Below are positions 23,566 through 30,470 of a DNA stretch of 64,000 bases, in pieces; the stretch's first letter is position 1; each line of letters opens with the position of its first letter. The notes under the pieces are model-generated. The model did not search any database and was not told the DNA's origin. It saw only the letters and a list, made by a program, of their open reading frames with translations. The stretch comes from Paenibacillus luteus. Lineage in GTDB: Bacteria; Bacillota; Bacilli; Paenibacillales; Paenibacillaceae. Made by a program: the position numbers and the translations under genes. The stretch spans positions 248,001-312,000 of the forward strand of contig NZ_SKCD01000033.1 of the NCBI RefSeq assembly GCF_006542765.1, given 5' to 3'.

Positions 23566-24900
23566 TTGAGCGACCCATTACCGAACGGTTTAGCTTTGGC
23601 GCTTATTTTATTGTTTGTTCTGATGAACGGTTTTTTTGTCGCTGCGGAGTTTGCGATGGTCAAAGTCAGAGGCAGCCGAGTCGATTCCCTAGCCTCAGAG
23701 GGGACTAAGTGGGTTAAATTAGCATCTCCTATGAAGGGGAATTTGGATGCCTATCTATCTGCTTGCCAGCTTGGGATTACCTTTGCCTCGCTTGGTCTTG
23801 GATGGATCGGGGGGCCTGCGATTGCCGTGTTGCTTGACCCTTTATTTGGTTTTGTCGGTGTTCATCATGAGGCTTTCATCCATACGATTTCTTTCTTGAT
23901 TGCCTTTGCGATCATTACCGTGCTTCATTTTGTGCTAGGTGAATTGGTGCCCAAAACAATGGCTATCCGCAAAGCAGAAACGGTTGCGCAGTTTACAGCA
24001 ATGCCGCTGCTCTATTTTTACAAGCTGATGTATCCTTTTATCTGGCTCTTGAATGCGGCAGCTAACCAGCTTCTCCAGAGGATTGGCATCGAGCCTGCAA
24101 CCGAAAAGGATTCGGCCCATACAGAAGATGAAATCCGGATCCTCATGAAGGAGAGCCACAAAAACGGACTAATCGACAATACGGAGCTCACGCTCGTTGA
24201 CAATATTTTTGATTTTACAGAAACGAACGCCCGCGAGATTATGATTCCCCGAACAGAGATGATATGCCTGAACACGAGCCATACGCTGCAAGACAACAAA
24301 AGACTCGCCTTGGAGCAGATGCTCACGCGGTATCCGGTATGTGAAAATGACAAGGACAACATTATAGGTTTTGTGCACATCAAGGACTTGCTTAAGGATA
24401 CGGGTCAGAGCCTGCATGATATTAGGCAAATTACGAGACCGATCACGACGGTTCCCGAATCAATGCAAATTAGTACGCTGCTCAAGCTGATGCAGAAGCG
24501 CAAATCGCAAATCGCCATTTTGATTGATGAGTATGGCGGAACTTCCGGTTTGGTCACGCTTGAAGATATTATGGAAGAAATCGTAGGAGAAATCCAAGAT
24601 GAGTTTGATGAGGAGAGGGAGCAGCTTGAGAAACGGGAGGATGATACGTATTCAATCAGCGGCTTGATGCTGATCGAAGAAGTAAACAGCTTCTTTGGCC
24701 TCGCTATTGAGACGGATGATTATGATACGATCGGCGGATGGATTTATTCGAAAATCGATATTCCGCCGCTTCATAACCAATCTGTCCATTATGCTGAAAT
24801 ATGCGAATTTATCATTGAGGAGACCGATCATCTGCGTATCTCTAGGCTGATTGTTCGTATGCTGGTCCGAAGGCCGGAGGGAGAGCAAAGATGGGGCTGA
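23566..24900 (+). CDS. CNNM/CorC-family membrane protein (hemolysin family, DUF21-CBS-CorC)
   Basis: 444 residues in the usual order: DUF21/CNNM membrane domain with four helices (about 6-30, 60-80, 95-120, 125-150), cytosolic CBS pair around 205-330 (NAREIMIPRTEM, ILIDEYGGTSGLVTLEDIMEEIVG), and CorC_HlyC domain to the end (YDTIGGWIYSKI). Family members are implicated in Mg2+ or Co2+ efflux. Start TTG 23566 has AGGGA upstream; no ATG or GTG exists further upstream in frame, and the N-terminus has normal length from here. Confidence 0.88.
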   Translation: MSDPLPNGLALALILLFVLMNGFFVAAEFAMVKVRGSRVDSLASEGTKWVKLASPMKGNLDAYLSACQLGITFASLGLGWIGGPAIAVLLDPLFGFVGVHHEAFIHTISFLIAFAIITVLHFVLGELVPKTMAIRKAETVAQFTAMPLLYFYKLMYPFIWLLNAAANQLLQRIGIEPATEKDSAHTEDEIRILMKESHKNGLIDNTELTLVDNIFDFTETNAREIMIPRTEMICLNTSHTLQDNKRLALEQMLTRYPVCENDKDNIIGFVHIKDLLKDTGQSLHDIRQITRPITTVPESMQISTLLKLMQKRKSQIAILIDEYGGTSGLVTLEDIMEEIVGEIQDEFDEEREQLEKREDDTYSISGLMLIEEVNSFFGLAIETDDYDTIGGWIYSKIDIPPLHNQSVHYAEICEFIIEETDHLRISRLIVRMLVRRPEGEQRWG

Positions 24901-24919
24901 ACCAGTCATGCGGCAAATA

Positions 24920-24966
24920 AACAAGGCTGTCACTTGCATCAGTTGGATGCGTGACAGCCTTGTTGT
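24920..24966. terminator. Bidirectional terminator between CNNM gene and mnmA
   Basis: 14-bp stem AACAAGGCTGTCAC/GTGACAGCCTTGTT around a 17-base loop. T-rich flanks lie on both sides, serving both converging genes. Confidence 0.85.
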
Positions 24967-24981
24967 GTTTGGCTTCCTATA

Positions 24982-26109
24982 TTAAGCTTGCTTTACTGCT
25001 CCGGCCGCTGCATTAATCTTCTGGACGGTTTCAATCGTACCGCCTCCGAGGCAAACCTCGCCGTCATAAAGGACGACTGCTTGTCCAGGCGTAATGGCCT
25101 TCTGCGGCTTATCGAATACGATATGAGCGCTGCCGTCCTCGCCTACCGATACGGTAACGCCTTGATCTGGCTGGCGATAACGGAACTTTGCAGTGCAGCG
25201 TAGCGTCTCGCCTACGGAAACCATCCAGTTCATGCCGCTTGCCGTTAAGCTCTCCGAGTAAAGGCTAGGATGCTGTTCTCCTTGCACGACATAGAGAATA
25301 TTGCGTTCTAAATCCTTATCGGCGACGAACCAAGGCAGGCCAGAGCCCGATCCGCCAATGCCAAGCCCCTGGCGCTGTCCAAGGGTGTAATACATCAAAC
25401 CATCGTGCCGACCTTTCTTCTCGCCAGTCTCAACGTCGATCATATCGCCAGCTTGAGCTGGCAAATAGCCGCTTAAGAAGGTTTTGAAGTTGCGTTCCCC
25501 GATAAAGCAGACGCCCGTGCTGTCCTTCTTCTTCGCGGTATACAAGCCGGCTTCTTCGGCGATTCGCCGCACTTCGGGCTTCGGAAGATGCCCAATCGGG
25601 AACATCGCTTTCGCAAGCTGCTTTTGGTTTAGGGCACTAAGGAAATAAGTTTGATCCTTATTGGAATCCACGCCGCGCAGCAGCTTCGTCACGCCATCTT
25701 CGCTGCGGTCGACACGAGCGTAATGCCCTGTTGCCAAATAGTCCGCGCCAAGTTCTAAGGCGCGCTGTAGAAAGTCGCCGAACTTGATCTCACGGTTGCA
25801 CATGACATCCGGGTTCGGCGTCCGACCGCGCTTATATTCATCCAGGAAATAAGTGAATACCTTGTCAAAATATTGCCGTTCAAAATTAACGGTATAGTAG
25901 GGAATGCCGATTTGCTCACATACGCGGCGGACATCTTCCGAGTCCTCCTCCGCTGTACAATGACCGAATTCATCGGTATCGTCCCAGTTTTTCATGAAAA
26001 TACCGACAACGTCATAACCTTGCTGCTTCAGCAGCAGGGCAGTGACAGAAGAATCCACGCCGCCTGACATGCCGACGACAACTCTTGTCGAAGATTTTGG
26101 TTTTTCCAT
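24982..26109 (-). CDS. mnmA: tRNA-specific 2-thiouridylase MnmA
   Basis: 375-residue MnmA that thiolates U34 of Lys, Glu and Gln tRNAs. PP-loop GMSGGVDSS is at 13-21; the catalytic cysteines lie in NPDVMCNREIKF and TGVCFIGER. The nearby iscS would supply sulfur. ATG 26109 gives the expected N-terminus and has AAGGTGGTG upstream; the longer frame from 26139 does not. In B. subtilis mnmA is co-directional with cymR-iscS; here it is divergent from them, which points to a local rearrangement. Confidence 0.96.
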   Translation of the reverse strand: MEKPKSSTRVVVGMSGGVDSSVTALLLKQQGYDVVGIFMKNWDDTDEFGHCTAEEDSEDVRRVCEQIGIPYYTVNFERQYFDKVFTYFLDEYKRGRTPNPDVMCNREIKFGDFLQRALELGADYLATGHYARVDRSEDGVTKLLRGVDSNKDQTYFLSALNQKQLAKAMFPIGHLPKPEVRRIAEEAGLYTAKKKDSTGVCFIGERNFKTFLSGYLPAQAGDMIDVETGEKKGRHDGLMYYTLGQRQGLGIGGSGSGLPWFVADKDLERNILYVVQGEQHPSLYSESLTASGMNWMVSVGETLRCTAKFRYRQPDQGVTVSVGEDGSAHIVFDKPQKAITPGQAVVLYDGEVCLGGGTIETVQKINAAAGAVKQA

Positions 26110-26302
26110 CCTAAACACCACCTTGCTCGAATCAAACAATTATTATTGTAACATAGGCTGAAAAGTTTTTCATGAAGATGTCAACCTTTTTGCACACGAG
26201 TCCTGCAGGATATGTTAACATATAAGTGAAATGGGAATACAGAGGTTTATAGAGCTAACGGACAAGTCATAAAGAGATAAAAACAATAAAAGAGGTGTCA
26301 CT

Positions 26303-26722
26303 TTGAAAATATCGACGAAAGGCCGTTACGGCTTAACAATCATGATGGAGCTCGCGGCTAAATTTGGGGAAGGCCCCACTTCGCTTAAGAGCATTGCTGA
26401 ACGAAATCAGCTTTCCGAACACTATTTGGAGCAATTGGTTGCACCACTGCGAAATGCAGGACTGGTAAAAAGTATTCGAGGCGCATATGGCGGCTATATC
26501 TTGTCTAAAGACCCTGAATCCATAACTTCAGGCGATGTTATTCGTATTCTGGAAGGTCCGATTTCACCAGTAGACTTTACGGAAGAGGATGACCCGGCGA
26601 AGCGTCAATTATGGCTGCGCATTCGCGACAGCATTGCCGAGGTGCTTGATTCGACAACGCTGGCTGATCTTATCAATTTTGAAGATGAAGGCAAGCCCGA
26701 TAGCTACATGTTCTACATTTAG
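26303..26722 (+). CDS. cymR: Rrf2-family regulator of cysteine metabolism CymR
   Basis: 139-residue Rrf2 repressor. N-terminal winged helix MKISTKGRYGLTIMMELA and the recognition segment RNQLSEHYLEQLVAPLRNAGLVKSIRGAYGGY are as in CymR of Bacillus and Staphylococcus. The IscR [2Fe-2S] cysteine trio is missing; the protein has no cysteine at all, fitting CymR rather than IscR or NsrR. CymR acts with CysK to repress cysteine uptake and synthesis. Start is TTG 26303 after AGAGGTG. A perfect hairpin lies after the gene, before iscS. Confidence 0.92.
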   Translation: MKISTKGRYGLTIMMELAAKFGEGPTSLKSIAERNQLSEHYLEQLVAPLRNAGLVKSIRGAYGGYILSKDPESITSGDVIRILEGPISPVDFTEEDDPAKRQLWLRIRDSIAEVLDSTTLADLINFEDEGKPDSYMFYI

Positions 26723-26767
26723 ATGGCTTTCTACGATTAGGCGAAAATTATTTTCTGTCATCCATTT

Positions 26768-26795
26768 CGAGCGGTCAGCCATTGCTGACCGCTCG
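26768..26795 (+). terminator. Hairpin between cymR and iscS
   Basis: Perfect 12-bp stem CGAGCGGTCAGC/GCTGACCGCTCG with a CATT loop. The following sequence, ATTATGTTT, is only weakly T-rich, so it may be a partial terminator or an RNA-processing or stability hairpin inside the cymR-iscS operon. Confidence 0.55.
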
Positions 26796-26964
26796 ATTAT
26801 GTTTAGGAAGCACGCGAGATTTTTTACATGTTTTCTGAACCATTTTGCTCCGCAACCGCCAGCGAAGCTCTCGTTTATCATGCGGCTGTATATGAAAGAT
26901 GTTTGTGCTATACTCTTGTCAATGAAAACACGTAGATGTTCTACAAATAAAGGAAGCTGAGCCT

Positions 26965-28119
26965 ATGAGAAACCATTATTTTGATCATGCCGCCACTACG
27001 CCCATGCATCCCGAAGTCGCTAAAGCGATGCTCGCGGTTATGCAAGGACCTGGCGGCAATTCGTCTAGTATGCATGCGTTCGGAAGGGCGGCCAAGCACC
27101 AGCTTAACCGGGCGCGTGATTCGATATCTGCAGCCTTGGGCTGCAAGCCTGCTGAACTGTTATTTACCTCTGGAGGTACGGAGAGTGACAATGCCGCATT
27201 GATTGGAGCAGCACGCGCGCAGCGCAAACGAGGCAAAACTCATATCATTACGTCGGCAGGCGAGCATCACGCCGTGCTTCATACCTGTGAATGGTTGGCG
27301 AAGGAAGAAGGATTCACGGTAACGGTACTGCCTGTTGACTATACCGGACAAACTTTCCCAGCGCTTATACAAGCGGCGATGACGCCCGAAACCGGCCTTA
27401 TCAGTATTATGCATGGCAACAACGAGGTAGGCACGCTGCAACCGATCGAAGAAATCGGGCAAATCGCCAAAGCAAGCGGTGCGATTTTTCATGTGGATGC
27501 GGTCCAATCTTTGAGCTGGATGGACTACCGCCTGAATGAACTCCCCGTCGATTTGATGAGCTTCTCAGCTCATAAAATTAACGGACCGCAGGGTGTTGGC
27601 GCTCTTTATGTCGCCGCAGGGACGCCGGTAGACGCTATCCAGCATGGTGGTTCCCAGGAGCGCAAACGCCGTGCCGGTACGGAGAATATCGCGGGTATCG
27701 TTGGTTTTGCGGCTGCTGTTGACATTTGTGTGAACGAGCGGGAAAATAAGCAACCTTTTATGGACAAGCTTCGTAAGAGATGGATAGAGCTGCTCAGAGA
27801 GCATGTTGAAGTGCCTATGATCATCAATGGCAGCGACCAGCATTATTTGCCTCATATCGTAAATATCAGCTTTATCGGTGTGGATACAGAAACCATGCTT
27901 ATGAATTTGGATATGGAAGGCATTGCCGCTGCAAGCGGTTCTGCTTGTACATCCGGCGCATTGGAGCGTTCGCATGTGCTTCGGGCAATGGCATTGCCAC
28001 AAGAGCAAATTGATTCTGCTGTAAGATTTAGCTTCGGTTTGGGGAATACTCTGGAGGAATTAGAAGATGCCGCACAAAAAGTTGGAACAATCGTGAGGCG
28101 TATTCGTAATAACTACTAG
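26965..28119 (+). CDS. iscS: Cysteine desulfurase IscS/NifS
   Basis: 384-residue PLP enzyme that takes sulfur from cysteine for tRNA thiolation and Fe-S clusters. PLP lysine K204 is in SFSAHKINGPQG, His in GEHHAVL, and the catalytic Cys328 is in ASGSACTSG on the long flexible loop of group I desulfurases. It corresponds to B. subtilis yrvO, next to cymR and mnmA, where it is the dedicated sulfur donor to MnmA. AAGGAAGC precedes the ATG. A TGCTATACT extended -10 at 26906-26914 might give it its own promoter. Confidence 0.95.
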   Translation: MRNHYFDHAATTPMHPEVAKAMLAVMQGPGGNSSSMHAFGRAAKHQLNRARDSISAALGCKPAELLFTSGGTESDNAALIGAARAQRKRGKTHIITSAGEHHAVLHTCEWLAKEEGFTVTVLPVDYTGQTFPALIQAAMTPETGLISIMHGNNEVGTLQPIEEIGQIAKASGAIFHVDAVQSLSWMDYRLNELPVDLMSFSAHKINGPQGVGALYVAAGTPVDAIQHGGSQERKRRAGTENIAGIVGFAAAVDICVNERENKQPFMDKLRKRWIELLREHVEVPMIINGSDQHYLPHIVNISFIGVDTETMLMNLDMEGIAAASGSACTSGALERSHVLRAMALPQEQIDSAVRFSFGLGNTLEELEDAAQKVGTIVRRIRNNY

Positions 28120-28136
28120 GAGGAATCCGGCTAAGC

Positions 28137-28673
28137 GTGATTAAACTTCAACGGCTTATTGGACTTCCCGTCATCGTCATCCATTCCGGCAAGCTTGTTG
28201 GAAACGTTAAGGATGCTTGGTTCGACGAGCATTGGCAGCTGAAAGGCCTAATACTCGATTGTCCCAGGTGGTTTGTTTCATCTGTCAGAATAGTGGAGTG
28301 GCCCCACGTGTTATCCTGCGGTGAGGACGCCGTTATTATCGCAAGTGAAGCAGAGATCGTTCGGATGAAGTCGAAGCAAATGCTGCGCTCTTTTTACACA
28401 GGTATAGTGAAATTAAAGGATTTACCCGTTATAACGGTACAGGGCGAGCAACTTGGCCGAGTGTCCGATGTTTATTTTTACCCAAAAGAGGGTACACAAA
28501 TAGTAGGCTACGAGCTTACGGACGGTTTTGTTTCGGATCTGATGGAAGGGCGCAGATGGCTGAGAGCGCCGAGTGATCCGGAAAACGTATTACTCGGGGA
28601 AGACGCGATTATTGTTCCTGCTGTCAGTGAAGCGGAATTGGAGCCTGTCGCAGCTTCCAATTTCAGAGAATAG
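28137..28673 (+). CDS. yrrD: PRC-barrel domain protein (YrrD-like)
   Basis: 178 residues with two PRC-barrel repeats: residues about 5-75 (LIGLPVIVIHSGKLVGNVKDAWFD) and about 90-165 (LKDLPVITVQGEQLGRVSDVYF). It has the size and position of B. subtilis yrrD, whose function is unknown. Start GTG 28137; TAGGAGGAA lies upstream, right behind the iscS stop, so it is in the iscS operon. No signal peptide or membrane segment is seen. Confidence 0.85.
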   Translation: MIKLQRLIGLPVIVIHSGKLVGNVKDAWFDEHWQLKGLILDCPRWFVSSVRIVEWPHVLSCGEDAVIIASEAEIVRMKSKQMLRSFYTGIVKLKDLPVITVQGEQLGRVSDVYFYPKEGTQIVGYELTDGFVSDLMEGRRWLRAPSDPENVLLGEDAIIVPAVSEAELEPVAASNFRE

Positions 28674-28686
28674 GGAGAAATGAAAG

Positions 28687-28884
28687 ATGATGAGATGTCC
28701 GAACTGCAATTCGAAAGATATCGGAAAAATCGGTTCCCACCAGTTCTATTGCTGGGGCTGCTTCATTGAGCTGACGGTTAACGGCGAGAAAATGTCGGTA
28801 TACCAAGTGGAAGAGGACGGCACGTTAAGCTCGCTTGACGACCTGTTCTTCGAAGAGGAAATTACTCAGGTACATGTCAACTGA
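28687..28884 (+). CDS. Small zinc-ribbon protein (YrzR-like)
   Basis: 65 residues. Two knuckles, CPNC near the N-terminus and CWGC in HQFYCWGCFIEL, form a likely zinc ribbon; an acidic tail follows (LDDLFFEEEI). A similar small protein, YrzR, occupies this site in Bacillus. GGGAG precedes the start. ATG 28687 or the next codon ATG 28690 could both be used. Role unknown. A terminator begins 29 bases after the stop. Confidence 0.75.
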   Translation: MMRCPNCNSKDIGKIGSHQFYCWGCFIELTVNGEKMSVYQVEEDGTLSSLDDLFFEEEITQVHVN

Positions 28885-28912
28885 TATAATGGAAGAATAT
28901 TTACGAATATGG

Positions 28913-28940
28913 AAAGACGGTCACTGGCCGTCTTTTTTTT
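28913..28940 (+). terminator. Terminator after the iscS operon
   Basis: AAGACGG/CCGTCTT stem with a 7-base loop and eight T. Confidence 0.85.
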
Positions 28941-29043
28941 GCTGTTCGAGGATGAATTATACCGCTTTTACATATACTGAACTAGTTCCGCTTGTCCGGC
29001 TTTCTTAGCCTAGCGGGATAAAGAATGTTCGGGGGTGAGGGCG

Positions 29044-30114
29044 GTGGAGCGATTTACGAAGAGCCGTCTGTTTGTATGGCTGATCTACCTCATATTAGGG
29101 TTGCTCGCGATTTATTTGATGCTGCAAATTAAGCCGCTCATTGTGAATGTTTATATTTTTCTGAAGGCCGTGCTGGCTCCATTCATTATTGCCATGATTA
29201 TTTCTTATGTCCTTAATCCAATTGTAACGATGCTGCATGATCGGAAAGTGCCAAGAACGATAGCGGTGCTGCTCATTTATGCTGTTTTTTGCGCAATGAT
29301 TACCGTGCTGCTCGTTAATTTAATTCCGATGTTCATAGAGCAGGTGCAAGAGCTGAACAGGCATGTTCCGGAGCTGTCCATGCGCGCCCAAAATATCGTG
29401 ACCGACATTAACAATACCTCCTTTTTACCGGAGAGCATCCGTGGCGGGCTTAACAAGTCTCTTGTTCATATTGAAAAAAAGCTGTCGGAGAGCCTGTTCA
29501 ACTTTGTCAACAATATCGGATCAATGGTCAATGCGGTGTTTATCACATTCATTATTCCGTTTCTCGCCTTCTATATTCTAAAGGATTTTGATGTGTTTGA
29601 ACGGACGGTCATCACTTATGTGCCGAAATCGCACCGCAAAAACACAGTAAGGCTGCTTAAGGACATTGATACAGCCCTTGGCAGCTATATCCGAGGCCAG
29701 TTCCTGGTTTGCATCATCGTAGGCGTTCTTGCTTATTGCGGATATTTGGTTATCGGCATGCCTTACGCCCTGCTGCTTGCCGGTATCGTGGCGATCACGA
29801 ATGTCATTCCGTATCTGGGCCCCTTCTTCGGGGCTGCTCCCGCTTTGCTGATGGCGTCCACGGTTTCCATAAAGATGGTCATATTTGTAGGCATCATTAA
29901 CGTACTTTGCCAAATACTCGAAGGCAACGTCATTTCTCCGCAGGTGGTCGGCAGGACACTACATATGCATCCCTTATCGATCATCTTCGCCCTGCTTGTC
30001 GGCGGGGAAATCGCGGGGATCGTAGGGATGATTTTGGCCGTTCCGATTTTTGCGGCGTGCAAGGTCATTATTCAGCATATGTTCGCGTATTACGTGCGGA
30101 GAAAGATTATTTGA
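29044..30114 (+). CDS. AI-2E family transporter (YrrI/PerM type)
   Basis: 356-residue membrane protein of the AI-2E exporter/PerM family with about eight helices. Hallmarks are the N-terminal pair of helices, a long soluble helical segment (FIEQVQELNRHVPELSMRAQN) and the C-terminal VPIFAACKVI and GPFFGAAPALLM regions. Substrates are unproven for most members. GTG 29044 is preferred to GTG 29035 because the G-run GGGGGTGAGG lies between them. It sits before alaS like B. subtilis yrrI. The alaS promoter overlaps its stop codon. Confidence 0.85.
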   Translation: MERFTKSRLFVWLIYLILGLLAIYLMLQIKPLIVNVYIFLKAVLAPFIIAMIISYVLNPIVTMLHDRKVPRTIAVLLIYAVFCAMITVLLVNLIPMFIEQVQELNRHVPELSMRAQNIVTDINNTSFLPESIRGGLNKSLVHIEKKLSESLFNFVNNIGSMVNAVFITFIIPFLAFYILKDFDVFERTVITYVPKSHRKNTVRLLKDIDTALGSYIRGQFLVCIIVGVLAYCGYLVIGMPYALLLAGIVAITNVIPYLGPFFGAAPALLMASTVSIKMVIFVGIINVLCQILEGNVISPQVVGRTLHMHPLSIIFALLVGGEIAGIVGMILAVPIFAACKVIIQHMFAYYVRRKII

Positions 30115-30139
30115 CAGGCCGTTGGGGTCTGGCTATAAT
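30111..30139 (+). promoter_or_regulatory. Perfect-consensus sigma-A promoter of alaS
   Basis: TTGACA (30111-30116), 17-base spacer, TATAAT (30134-30139), an exact match to the consensus. The -35 overlaps the stop codon of the preceding permease gene. Transcription would start near 30146, at the beginning of the T-box leader. Confidence 0.9.
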
Positions 30140-30145
30140 TTTAAA

Positions 30146-30440
30146 ATAATCAGCTGTAATTACATAGTTGTAAAAACGTTGACGAAATGAAGTAAGCCAT
30201 TGCCCGTTAGCCAGAGAGAAAGCTTCTTCGCAGCTGATCCGCAGGGATCGCGATGCGTCGGTTGAGAAAGCTTTTATGACGAAGAGTGGCCGAAAGCTAT
30301 TTTCGGAGTGTGAATAAACTTCATCGGTTGGACCCGTTATCGTCTAATGAAGGCGATTGTGCTTGCTGCTTGCAGCTGCGCAATAACCAGGGTGGTACCG
30401 CGAATCTATTCGTCCCTGTCTATGACAGGGGCGTTTTTTG
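30146..30440 (+). promoter_or_regulatory. T-box leader of alaS
   Basis: About 295-base leader. T-box core AGGGTGGTACCGCG is at 30389-30402; CCAGAGAGAAAG of stem I is near 30210. The terminator is a perfect stem, CGTCCCTGTC/GACAGGGGCG with one G-T pair (30411-30433), with a TAT loop and six T. GCT triplets at 30270 and 30295 are candidates for the alanine specifier; which one is used needs folding. Uncharged tRNA-Ala should raise alaS expression. Confidence 0.92.
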
Positions 30441-30470
30441 TGTTTTATCATTTAAAGGGGGCAATTAATA

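Noticed and set aside
23385..23708. 107-codon frame overlapping the start of the CNNM-type gene
   Set aside because: It runs out of frame into the conserved membrane domain of the real gene, and its second half becomes cysteine- and arginine-rich shadow sequence. The first half has no recognisable family.
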